From NCBI GenBank assembly GCA_003560545.1, contig PWLK01000065.1, forward strand, positions 1-10,535: DNA of 10,535 bases, read 5' to 3'. A model generated the notes under the pieces. That model made no database searches and was not told where the DNA came from. It was given only the letters and a program-made list of their open reading frames with translations. Below, piece by piece: positions 5,226 to 10,535 of this stretch (within the stretch, counting starts at the first letter, position 1; every line of letters starts with the position of its first letter). A program made the translations under genes and the position numbers. The DNA comes from Candidatus Woesearchaeota archaeon. Lineage in GTDB: Archaea; Nanobdellota; Nanobdellia; Woesearchaeales; 21-14-0-10-32-9.

Positions 5226-6026
5226 ATGCAAGATTTACACACAGAGCTCAAGCTAAGAGGGTACAGCCTGGAAACAATAAAGACATACCTGAAGATAAAC
5301 CAGGACTTCCTTGAATTCCACAAAAAAAGACCGGCCTCACAGATAGAAATAAGCCATATCAAGGAATACCTTGCATACCTTGTTAGTGATAGGCGCGCAG
5401 CGCCGCGCACGGTTAACCTGGCAAGGTCCGCATTACTATTCTATTATAATGATGTGCTGGGCAAAGGCTTTACCAACATCAAGACTCCTAAGATAACTTC
5501 GAGCCTGCCAAGCGTGCTAACCAAATCAGAAATACAAAGACTGATAGAAAATGCAGGCTCAGGGAAAAGCCGGCTGATCATAATGATGCTTTACTCTTCC
5601 GGGTTAAGAGTGTCTGAGCTAGCAAACCTGAAATGGGATGATATCGAATTCAACGAAAAAATAGCTTGGGTGCGGCATGGAAAAGGCCGAAAAGACAGGA
5701 TGATTGTGCTATCCGAACACCTTCTAAAAGATTTAAGCAAAGCTGAAAAAGTTTCGAAGTACGTTTTTCCTGGCAGAAACGGCCCTATAACAACCAGGAA
5801 CATCCAGAAAATAATATCTTCCACAGCCAAGAATGCAGGTCTGAACAAAAAAGTAACACCTCACACTTTAAGACATAGCTTTGCTACACATTTACTCGAA
5901 AATGGTACAGATATAAGAATGATCCAAGAATTATTAGGGCATAGCAACCTGCAGACAACCCAGATATATACCCATATAAGTTCTGAGAAAAAGAAACTCA
6001 TAAAGAATCCTCTCGACGATATTTAA
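5226..6026 (+). CDS. xerA: XerA-type tyrosine recombinase
   Basis: A site-specific recombinase that cuts and rejoins DNA through a tyrosine-phosphate intermediate. Archaeal XerA resolves chromosome dimers at dif-like sites, and relatives serve mobile elements. The product is 266 residues, the usual XerA size. The N-terminal SAM-like DNA-binding domain (about 1-85, LHTELKLRGYSLETIKTYL) is followed by the catalytic domain. All six catalytic residues are present, numbered from the chosen start: Arg128 (SGLRVSELANLKW), Lys153 (HGKGRKDR), His213 and Arg216 (HTLRHSFATH), His239 (LGHSNLQTT) and nucleophile Tyr248 (QIYTH). I chose ATG 5226 because GAGG sits six bases before it and the TATA box is too close to the ATG at 5175. 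It is monocistronic and surrounded by repeats that could be its target sites. Confidence 0.93.
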   Translation: MQDLHTELKLRGYSLETIKTYLKINQDFLEFHKKRPASQIEISHIKEYLAYLVSDRRAAPRTVNLARSALLFYYNDVLGKGFTNIKTPKITSSLPSVLTKSEIQRLIENAGSGKSRLIIMMLYSSGLRVSELANLKWDDIEFNEKIAWVRHGKGRKDRMIVLSEHLLKDLSKAEKVSKYVFPGRNGPITTRNIQKIISSTAKNAGLNKKVTPHTLRHSFATHLLENGTDIRMIQELLGHSNLQTTQIYTHISSEKKKLIKNPLDDI

Positions 6027-6089
6027 CCATTATAATCCATTTTTATGTAAGCTGTTTTTTTGAAAAATTCTTGTTGTAAAATTTTTTTG

Positions 6090-6112
6090 TTTTTGCTTAA
6101 AAGTTTTAGAAA
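6090..6112 (+). repeat. 23-base repeat, first downstream copy
   Basis: The stretch begins TTTTTGCTTAAAAG and ends TTTTAGAAA, with a central palindromic TAAAAgTTTTA. It is identical over 23 bases to 6228-6250 and inverted relative to 4971-4993. It lies 64 bases after the recombinase stop, within a T-rich stretch (6054-6094) that may also terminate the recombinase transcript. Confidence 0.68.
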
Positions 6113-6136
6113 ATGTAAAATTGATAAATTGTATAT

Positions 6137-6184
6137 ACTATTTATAGGTAAAACTATTTATTGTTCATACTATTTATTGGTTAA
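6137..6184 (+). repeat. Three tandem 16-base iteron-like repeats
   Basis: Three contiguous 16-base units start at 6137, 6153 and 6169, each opening with ACTATTTAT followed by a more variable half (AGGTAAA, TGTTCAT, TGGTTAA). Exact 16-base phasing places bound proteins about one and a half helical turns apart, as for regulator or replication-initiator iterons. The array lies between the two direct copies of the 23-base repeat. It has only three units and no unique spacers, so it is not a CRISPR array. Confidence 0.6.
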
Positions 6185-6227
6185 AATATATTGCGAAGTT
6201 TCAAAAAACACTTTTCAAAAACAATAA

Positions 6228-6250
6228 TTTTTGCTTAAAAGTTTTAGAAA
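6228..6250 (+). repeat. 23-base repeat, second downstream copy
   Basis: Identical over 23 bases to 6090-6112, at a distance of 138 bases, and about 17 bases before the TATA box of the next gene. Together with the array at 6137-6184 it accounts for most of the structure in the 6027-6299 intergenic region. Confidence 0.68.
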
Positions 6251-6266
6251 TATTATTTTCAAATAA

Positions 6267-6276
6267 AATTATAAAC
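6267..6276 (+). promoter_or_regulatory. TATA box of the small membrane-protein pair
   Basis: AATTATAAAC has its centre about 20 bases before ATG 6291 and about 28 before ATG 6300. The second distance matches the other leaderless genes here, so I place the start at 6300. Confidence 0.5.
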
Positions 6277-6299
6277 ATTTTCACATTAACATGCCAAAA

Positions 6300-6689
6300 A
6301 TGGATGAATTTACTAAATACAGAATCCGGGAAATAGTAGCAGTAGGCGCAGTAGTAGGAGTAATGGGCAGCGTATTTTATTATGCAACAAAAACACCTGA
6401 AGACCTGTCAAGAGAACCAGTAGCAAGGGAAGGTGTAATAACAAGCGTATATGAAAACGTGGTAAGTGGAAGGTACTCGTTAGAAGTTACATCCCTGGAT
6501 ACTCCAGCTACTACGAGCACGTTGTCAGCTATAAAAATGCATGGTGGCATTAATATAGATGACTTGTTAAAGCTCGATCTATCAATTGGCGACACAATCA
6601 AGTACAGGACTGATCTGACAAGGTTCTTATCTGCAAATAACATAGAAGAAATAAGAAGAAAAAACCGTTTTGAACAACCAAAACCTTAA
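6300..6689 (+). CDS. Single-pass membrane-anchored small protein, paralogue of the next gene
   Basis: The product is 129 residues: a short charged N-terminus (MDEFTKYRIREI), one membrane segment (about 12-30, uncleaved signal-anchor type) and an outer domain of about 95 residues. The outer domain looks beta-rich: GVITSVYENV, RYSLEVTSLD and IGDTIKYRTDL. The pattern of alternating strands and a GD turn recalls small OB-type folds, but this is a weak inference. The segment LSIGDTIKYRTDLTRF resembles LSEGDTLDIKLNLNRF in the following gene, so the two are probably diverged duplicates. The start at 6300 rather than 6291 follows TATA spacing. The tail is basic and Pro-containing. Function unknown. 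Confidence 0.76.
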   Translation: MDEFTKYRIREIVAVGAVVGVMGSVFYYATKTPEDLSREPVAREGVITSVYENVVSGRYSLEVTSLDTPATTSTLSAIKMHGGINIDDLLKLDLSIGDTIKYRTDLTRFLSANNIEEIRRKNRFEQPKP

Positions 6690-6695
6690 AATAAA
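6686..6695 (+). promoter_or_regulatory. TATA-like element overlapping the preceding stop codon
   Basis: TTAAAATAAA lies about 28 bases before the ATG at 6718, and no Shine-Dalgarno precedes that ATG. This suggests that the second small membrane protein can be expressed from its own leaderless mRNA. Confidence 0.4.
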
Positions 6696-6717
6696 GACTT
6701 GTTCTATTAGCAAAAAT

Positions 6718-7104
6718 ATGAAGAAAGAAATGGCTGGAAAAATATTTTTGTTGGCCACAGGTATAGCGGGCATGTGCTATGTACACCACGAATTTGAAAA
6801 CAAAAACAACAACGCATCTCAGCCTATATACGACAACATAAATTGTGTTGTGAAAACGATAAGCAATTCTTCTTCAACGAATACTAAGCTTGTCCGCGTT
6901 GAAGAGATTGAAAATATTTTTCCTTCGAGAAATTATATTATTAAAATAGCAGAAAGGTATATGTCTAGGATGCCAAATGGAAAAGAACTGTCTGAAGGAG
7001 ATACTCTGGACATAAAATTGAACTTGAACAGGTTTGCAGGACAAGACACGCTCTATGTTCCGCCAACAGATTTTACTGTACGCAGATACAGCGGTAACAA
7101 ATAA
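6718..7104 (+). CDS. Second single-pass membrane-anchored small protein
   Basis: The product is 128 residues: MKKEMAGK, a hydrophobic anchor (about 9-23), a polar Asn/Ser-rich linker (27-56) and a domain (57-128) with the strand-like segments RNYIIKIAERY and GDTLDIKLNLNRF. The last of these resembles the corresponding part of the preceding gene. I chose ATG 6718 because it gives a typical positively charged signal-anchor start and leaves 28 bases after the previous stop. An upstream ATG (6670) would overlap that gene by 20 bases and add a polar, unlikely leader. One Cys lies in the anchor (20) and one after it (43). The stop abuts the stop of the convergent regulator gene. No known family. 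Confidence 0.74.
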   Translation: MKKEMAGKIFLLATGIAGMCYVHHEFENKNNNASQPIYDNINCVVKTISNSSSTNTKLVRVEEIENIFPSRNYIIKIAERYMSRMPNGKELSEGDTLDIKLNLNRFAGQDTLYVPPTDFTVRRYSGNK

Positions 7105-7449
7105 TCACAGGTTTTTTCTCTTGATGAACTTCTTAAGACCGTAGAAATACCTTGAAAAAATCTTGTACTGCTCTTCAAGGGTTTTCTCACCTACTTCTGT
7201 TAGATAATAAACCTTGTTTCTTCCAAAGCGCTTGTACTTTACAAGCTTTTTAGCCCTGAGCTTTTTTAGAGCTGGGTAGATCGTACCCGCGGTAAGAGTT
7301 GCTCCTTTCCTTGCACCTATCTTTTTAGCTAAATCTTTCCCTGTCAAAGAATTTATGCTTACCTCATGAAGAATCAAAAATGAGAGGAAACCCTTGAATT
7401 CTAAGAACACTGGCTCAACTTTTTTCTTCGCAATTTTCTTTTTAGCCAT
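7105..7449 (-). CDS. PadR-like winged-helix transcriptional regulator
   Basis: A 114-residue DNA-binding protein. After a lysine-rich N-terminal tail (AKKKIAKKK) comes a winged-helix domain. The helix FLSFLILHEVSI is followed by LTGKDLAKKIG, then the recognition-helix signature TAGTIYPALKKLRAKKLV (about residues 53-70), which is the hallmark of the PadR family (GTLYPAL-x-x-L). The wing (RNKVYYLTEVGEKTL) follows, with a C-terminal helix that could dimerise. PadR proteins usually repress a neighbouring gene in response to a ligand. Here the CobW gene directly upstream and its own promoter are natural candidates. I chose ATG 7449 because a TATA box lies 25 bases away and an earlier ATG at 7500 would overlap the CobW gene. 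Confidence 0.83.
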   Translation of the reverse strand: MAKKKIAKKKVEPVFLEFKGFLSFLILHEVSINSLTGKDLAKKIGARKGATLTAGTIYPALKKLRAKKLVKYKRFGRNKVYYLTEVGEKTLEEQYKIFSRYFYGLKKFIKRKNL

Positions 7450-7466
7450 AAAACCACAACATATAG

Positions 7467-7478
7467 GTTTATTTAAAA
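7467..7478 (-). promoter_or_regulatory. TATA box for the PadR-like gene
   Basis: On the minus strand TTTAAATAAACC lies about 25 bases from the ATG at 7449 inside the 43-base gap after the CobW gene. It suggests independent, leaderless expression of the regulator. Confidence 0.5.
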
Positions 7479-7492
7479 AACTTTTGCTGGTT

Positions 7493-8473
7493 TCACGCAA
7501 ATAAGAGCTTTATATTCGCATAAATTTCAGGCAATGATATTTCTCGTTCTGATCGCATCTTCCAGAATTCTCTCATGTAATTTATCTTGTCCTGCCAACT
7601 AATTCTTCCTATCAAGACGATCTTCGAGGTTTTCACATTTCCAGGTGCTTCTTCCATTCTGAGCAGGCCTGCTGCGTAGTTAAACCTAGTGCTTCCATTT
7701 CTTGTTTTTATTATTCCTTTAGCTCTGTCAACTTTTTTTGGAAGCCTGGATATGAATGCCTCTAATTTTTGTGTGTTCATCTCCGACTTGGTTTCGAATG
7801 AGAATACTTGTGAACTGGATTTATGCTGGTTTTTAAGCTCAGGGAATAATTGGTACAGAAGTTCTTTTACAGGGCTTTTTTCTTCGATTTTTTGGTGTAG
7901 TGGCTTCCCAGGGGTTTGTACGTCGTCGTACGTTATGCTGCCGTTCTTTGATGTTTTTATCAAGGCGCCCGGGTTTGCTTTTCTAAGGTTTACTATTGCT
8001 TTTTCGAGTACGTCCCTTGATACGAGGTCTGACTTGCTTAGAATTATTGTTGTTGCGTTCCTCGAGTTTTCAAGTGTTGTCTTGCCGAATCCGTTGGATC
8101 CTGCAAGCCTGTACAAGTCTATCACTAGGACGATGTTTGCGTGGTATGTGTCTTCAAGGTTTAGGCTTTTCACGAAGTTATCAGGGTTTGCCACCCCGGT
8201 TGTTTCTATTATTATCATGTCAGGGTTTCTTTCCTGCCTGGAATTTTTTATTGCTTTTTTGAGGTCTTCGCTTTTAGTGCAGCAAGTGCATCCGTTGCTT
8301 ATTTCAGTTACATTGTAAGGGTTGGTTAAGAGGTTTTTGTCAACGTTTAAAGGTGATATCTCGTTTATTATTACTTCTACGTTCTTGTTTACGGGCTTAG
8401 TCCTTAGGATGTTGTTAAGGATCGTGGTCTTCCCGCTTCCAAGCTTTCCTGTTAGTATTGTTATGTATGTCAT
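7493..8473 (-). CDS. CobW/COG0523-family metallochaperone GTPase
   Basis: A 326-residue G3E-family GTPase. Members deliver or insert Zn, Co or other metals with GTP hydrolysis. Visible motifs are Walker A TGKLGSGKTT (residues 8-17), the metal-binding CxCC motif NGCTCC (60-65), ETTGVANP (90-97) corresponding to Walker B/switch II, and SKSD (146-149) in place of the usual NKxD guanine-specificity motif. The C-terminal CobW_C-type domain (about 240-320) includes RAKGIIKTR and KIVLIGRIS. The start is ATG 8473, whose ATGA overlaps the stop of the upstream membrane-protein gene, and GGAGG lies 13 bases before it. A longer frame reaching 8611 overlaps that gene and is not credible. The metal is not evident from the sequence. 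The Ser in place of Asn in SKSD is a minor departure. Confidence 0.92.
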   Translation of the reverse strand: MTYITILTGKLGSGKTTILNNILRTKPVNKNVEVIINEISPLNVDKNLLTNPYNVTEISNGCTCCTKSEDLKKAIKNSRQERNPDMIIIETTGVANPDNFVKSLNLEDTYHANIVLVIDLYRLAGSNGFGKTTLENSRNATTIILSKSDLVSRDVLEKAIVNLRKANPGALIKTSKNGSITYDDVQTPGKPLHQKIEEKSPVKELLYQLFPELKNQHKSSSQVFSFETKSEMNTQKLEAFISRLPKKVDRAKGIIKTRNGSTRFNYAAGLLRMEEAPGNVKTSKIVLIGRISWQDKINYMREFWKMRSEREISLPEIYANIKLLFA

Positions 8474-8796
8474 CCTCTGTGTTTTCCTCCTGTGAATCCC
8501 AGAACCCATAAGAATATTACGGGCAGGAATGCTGCTTGGTTGCTTAGAGCGAAGAGGGAGACTGTGAACAAGCCCATTGCTATTAGGAATCCGAACCAAC
8601 AGTGCGGGCATCCGAAGCCTCCCAGGGCGAGTCTTACGAACTTGTAAGTCATGTATGCTCCTGTTATGAATACTATTGCTGGTCCGAGGAAGGACCAGGT
8701 TAGCAGTATTATTATGGAAAGGACTGCGTAAAGGATTATTTTCCCTGTTATATTTTTCTTTTCTTTATTCCCGTGTGCTTGTGCGTATTGTGTCAT
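8470..8796 (-). CDS. Three-pass membrane protein with a CPHC motif, coupled to the CobW gene
   Basis: The product is 108 residues. A hydrophilic N-terminus (MTQYAQAHGNKEKKN) is followed by hydrophobic segments at about 17-38, 40-57 (possibly one hairpin) and 66-85, and a further one near 88-103, with a GGKHRG tail. CPHC (in GGFGCPHCWFG, about residues 63-66) is a CxxC pair at the membrane interface next to two small-residue turns. It could bind a metal or be redox-active. The stop overlaps the CobW start by the ATGA arrangement, which implies co-expression. A role with the metallochaperone, such as metal delivery or sensing, is an inference from that coupling. I recognise no family. Confidence 0.8.
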   Translation of the reverse strand: MTQYAQAHGNKEKKNITGKIILYAVLSIIILLTWSFLGPAIVFITGAYMTYKFVRLALGGFGCPHCWFGFLIAMGLFTVSLFALSNQAAFLPVIFLWVLGFTGGKHRG

Positions 8797-8814
8797 AAGA
8801 AGAAAGGAAATAGT

Positions 8815-8829
8815 TATTAATATTTAAAG
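8815..8829 (-). promoter_or_regulatory. TATA box for the CPHC-protein/CobW operon
   Basis: On the minus strand CTTTAAATATTAATA has its core centred about 28 bases from the ATG at 8796 with no Shine-Dalgarno, again pointing to leaderless transcription. It sits in the 48-base gap after the convergently oriented reading of the next gene's stop. Confidence 0.55.
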
Positions 8830-8844
8830 TTAATGTTAATAAAG

Positions 8845-9477
8845 TTATATTTGGCTTTCCTTCAACAACTCCTTAGAGATAGACTCGTCAATCTTAAGAA
8901 CGTTCCTCTTAGCCTGCAAATCCTTGAATTTCAAATCCATGTACAAGAACAAGTCGCTGCCAACAAACTGCCTTAGAATCGGCACACCCTTAGAGATAAG
9001 GCTTGAAACATACCTGTTAACCATTTCCTCTGTAAAGCCCAATCGCTTAGCAAGAGCTTTCAAGGAAACCCTGTCCTCGGAGTAAAGGATGAAAGAAACT
9101 TCCTGCTCCCTATGCGTTAAATCCATGCCGAACCCCTCCTTATCAGAACCAGGGCTTACAAGCATGAACAGCTCGTCTATCCGTTCATTGAGCTTTTCAA
9201 TCTTAGAGTCAACTTCAGCCACGTATTCATACAAAGATTCTATCTCCGAAGTATTCTGATTAATAGAGTCAAGGTGTACATTAAACTCCTCTTTTATAGA
9301 TGCAAAAGACTGCCTCAAGCCTTCCTCCATGCTTTTTATCTTAAGGCTGACATCGCTGTTGCTTGATTTTAAGAACTTAATCTTTGATACACCCCTCTCA
9401 ACCAGTTCAGGGAAGAATCCTTCTTTTTTTAAATATTTCCTTAACGTAAAACATATACCTAAAAGCGTATAAACCAA
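8845..9477 (-). CDS. Coiled-coil protein with C-terminal winged helix-turn-helix
   Basis: The product is up to 210 residues. An N-terminal part (1-45) is followed by a coiled coil of about 60 residues (48-107, SLKIKSMEEGLRQSFASIKEEF onward with heptad-like hydrophobics). Residues 118-165 form a winged helix-turn-helix: LTHREQEVSFILYSEDRVS, then LKALAKRLGFTEEMVNRYVSSL, and a wing (VPILRQFVGSDLFLYMDLKF). It probably binds DNA as a dimer held by the coil, a common architecture in DPANN archaea. The start is unsettled. The longest frame begins with TTG (9477), but the TATA box at 9481-9488 would put the transcript start near 9457. The first ATG is at 9330 (residue 50), at the beginning of the coil. 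It is divergent from the methyltransferase gene. Confidence 0.75.
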   Translation of the reverse strand: MVYTLLGICFTLRKYLKKEGFFPELVERGVSKIKFLKSSNSDVSLKIKSMEEGLRQSFASIKEEFNVHLDSINQNTSEIESLYEYVAEVDSKIEKLNERIDELFMLVSPGSDKEGFGMDLTHREQEVSFILYSEDRVSLKALAKRLGFTEEMVNRYVSSLISKGVPILRQFVGSDLFLYMDLKFKDLQAKRNVLKIDESISKELLKESQI

Positions 9478-9480
9478 TAA

Positions 9481-9488
9481 TTATAAAA
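9481..9488. promoter_or_regulatory. TATA box of the methyltransferase gene, possibly shared
   Basis: TTATAAAA lies with its centre about 28 bases before the ATG at 9513 on the plus strand, a leaderless fit. It is near-symmetric and is also the only obvious TATA element for the divergent minus-strand gene, so the two could compete for the same box. Confidence 0.55.
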
Positions 9489-9512
9489 CATAATCATACA
9501 TCCAAATTATTT

Positions 9513-10136
9513 ATGAGCAAGAAAACACTTGCAGTAGAGCTTTCCAAAGCGAAAAAGTTCGAAAACCCCAAGGACAGCATGGAACAACACGCAACAGACC
9601 CTGATATTGCTGCACAAGTGCTCTGGACGGCCTACATGAATGGCTGGATAAAAGGCAAAACCATAGCGGACTTTGGGGCGGGAACCGGTGTGCTGGGCAT
9701 AGGATGCTTGTTACTCGGAGCAAAAAAAGTCTTATTCCTGGAAAAAGACAGGGAAACTATAAAGTTATTAGAAGAGAACATAGCTAGGTTCAAAACAGAA
9801 TACGAGGAACTAGGAATTTATGAAATCCTGAACAAGGATGTAAAAGACGTCCTTGACGTTAAAGCAGACCTCGTAATTCAGAATCCTCCTTTTGGCACAA
9901 GAGATAAGCATGCGGACAGGGAATTCCTTGAAAAAGCCACGAATTCTTCCGAGAGAATAATAAGCATGCATAAAAGCGAGACAGATGAATTCATAAAAAG
10001 CTTGCTGGAAAAAAAAGGCTACAAAGTCATGAACGCGGACCGCCTCAGATTTCCCCTTAGGATGAGCTTAGAGCACCACAGGAAGAAAACAGAGTATATC
10101 AGGGTTACGTGCTGGTTCGCGGAGAGAAACAGTTAA
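9513..10136 (+). CDS. METTL5-type rRNA N6-adenine methyltransferase
   Basis: A 207-residue class I SAM-dependent methyltransferase closely following METTL5, which methylates one adenine of small-subunit rRNA with a TRMT112-like partner. Motif I is DFGAGTGVLGIG (53-64), the acidic SAM-ribose residue is in FLEKD (75-79), and the catalytic NPPFG is at 124-128. SMHKSETDEF (151-160) matches the family's SLHKSST segment, and the FPLRMSLEHHRKKTEYIRV end matches its C-terminal K-rich strand region. The N-terminal family motif, usually EQYPT, reads EQHAT here (24-28), an unusual change next to the substrate pocket. A TATA box at 9481-9488 supports leaderless ATG 9513. rpoL follows from its own promoter. 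Confidence 0.9.
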   Translation: MSKKTLAVELSKAKKFENPKDSMEQHATDPDIAAQVLWTAYMNGWIKGKTIADFGAGTGVLGIGCLLLGAKKVLFLEKDRETIKLLEENIARFKTEYEELGIYEILNKDVKDVLDVKADLVIQNPPFGTRDKHADREFLEKATNSSERIISMHKSETDEFIKSLLEKKGYKVMNADRLRFPLRMSLEHHRKKTEYIRVTCWFAERNS

Positions 10137-10146
10137 TTTTATAAAT
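10137..10146 (+). promoter_or_regulatory. TATA box of rpoL
   Basis: TTTTATAAAT begins immediately after the methyltransferase stop codon, with its centre about 27 bases before the rpoL ATG. Some GGGGTG lies too close to the ATG to work as a normal Shine-Dalgarno, so a leaderless message is likelier. Confidence 0.58.
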
Positions 10147-10168
10147 AAACCTTTTTTCTCAGGGGTGC

Positions 10169-10444
10169 ATGGAGATAAACGTCTTAGAGAACAAGAAGAA
10201 CAAGCTCGTATTCGAATTAAGCGGCGCAGGACATACTTTTTGCAACGCGCTAAAGGAAGAGCTAAGAAGTAATGATTCTGTATCCCTTACAACGTATAAT
10301 ATCAGCCATCCATTGGTTGGAAGGCCTAAGTTCTTCGTGGAAACCAAGGGTAATGAAACCCCTAAGAAAGCATTGGAAAAAGCAATAACCGGCTTAAAAA
10401 CGAAGAACACGCAGTTCTTAAAAGAATACAAGTCTATGAAGTGA
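10169..10444 (+). CDS. rpoL: DNA-directed RNA polymerase subunit L
   Basis: A 91-residue small subunit of archaeal RNA polymerase (Rpb11/AC19 family). It pairs with subunit D to form the alpha-like assembly platform. The family core is clear: GAGHTFCNALKEEL (about 19-32, usually GEDHTFCN) is followed by YNISHPLVGRPKFFVET (43-59) and a C-terminal helix for heterodimer contact (66-91). Length matches archaeal orthologues (about 90-95). The Glu-Asp of the GEDHTF motif is replaced by Ala-Gly here. It has its own TATA box overlapping the end of the methyltransferase gene, and its stop codon abuts that of the convergent cis-prenyltransferase gene. Confidence 0.95.
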   Translation: MEINVLENKKNKLVFELSGAGHTFCNALKEELRSNDSVSLTTYNISHPLVGRPKFFVETKGNETPKKALEKAITGLKTKNTQFLKEYKSMK

Positions 10445-10535
10445 TTACTTGCCCATTCTTCTCTCACGCTTACTATATTCTTCCAGGCAAGCCTTGAAGT
10501 CTTCTTTTTCGAATTCAGGCCAATGCTTGTCAAGG
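10445..10535 (-). CDS. uppS: C-terminus of a cis-prenyltransferase (UppS-like), partial
   Basis: The final 29 codons of a minus-strand gene that enters from the right edge, ending HWPEFEKEDFKACLEEYSKR followed by ERRMGK. This matches the conserved C-terminal signature of undecaprenyl/polyprenyl diphosphate synthases: (L/W)WP-x-F-x-x-x-DF, then a helix ending RR-x-x-RRFG. Its arginines and the tail take part in dimerisation and diphosphate binding. The enzyme makes the polyprenyl lipid carrier for glycan assembly and acts at the membrane. Only the tail is visible, so chain-length type cannot be judged. Its TAA directly abuts the rpoL TGA. Confidence 0.85.
   Translation of the reverse strand, partial: LDKHWPEFEKEDFKACLEEYSKRERRMGK

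Noticed and set aside
6137..6250. A possible CRISPR array
   Set aside because: Three contiguous 16-base units and two 23-base repeats without regular unique spacers, and no cas genes nearby.
7689..8318. A 209-codon plus-strand frame
   Set aside because: It lies entirely antisense to the CobW-family gene, whose Walker A, CxCC and other motifs are unmistakable; the hydrophobic translation is a typical shadow.
8474..8611. A 46-residue N-terminal extension of the CobW-family protein
   Set aside because: It overlaps the coding region of the CPHC membrane protein in another frame, and the family begins just before the Walker A strand, exactly at ATG 8473.
10159..10533. A 124-codon minus-strand frame over rpoL
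   Set aside because: It is antisense to rpoL, and in the right-hand part a different minus frame encodes the recognisable cis-prenyltransferase C-terminus.

Overview
This is a gene-dense stretch of an archaeal chromosome. RNA polymerase subunit L (RpoL), a METTL5-type rRNA adenine methyltransferase and a XerA-type tyrosine recombinase are archaeal in character. Most genes start about 27-29 bases downstream of the centre of an AT-rich TATA box and have no Shine-Dalgarno sequence, which is archaeal leaderless transcription. Moderate to low GC, many small membrane or coiled-coil proteins without recognisable families, and very tight packing suggest a DPANN-type lineage (Woesearchaeota/Pacearchaeota-like). 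That placement is inference.

Layout. Positions 1-54 are a GC-rich structured element or the start of a minus-strand gene cut by the window edge. A 40-residue single-pass membrane protein (159-281, plus) with a strong Shine-Dalgarno follows. From 4311 down to 312 on the minus strand runs a compact five-gene unit: a multi-pass membrane protein with a signal peptide, a membrane-anchored fibronectin type III protein, a 482-residue coiled-coil protein with a histidine-rich C-terminal domain, a 144-residue charged helical protein, and a 328-residue helical coiled-coil protein. None has a function I can name. The shared membrane, adaptor and coiled-coil theme makes it the best candidate here for an undescribed system. 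Divergent from it is a voltage-sensor-like membrane protein (4406-4900) with no pore domain.

The middle (4901-6299) holds a XerA-type recombinase gene in an AT-rich setting. It is bracketed by copies of a 23-base repeat, inverted on the upstream side relative to the downstream side, and three tandem 16-base iteron-like repeats lie between the two downstream copies. Two related small membrane-anchored proteins follow (6300-7104).

The right part holds, on the minus strand, a PadR-like regulator, a CobW/COG0523 metallochaperone GTPase translationally coupled to a CPHC-containing membrane protein, and a coiled-coil/winged-helix protein. On the plus strand are the METTL5-like methyltransferase and rpoL. 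The window ends in the C-terminus of a cis-prenyltransferase (UppS-like) gene that converges on rpoL with abutting stop codons.

No tRNA, rRNA or CRISPR array was recognised.
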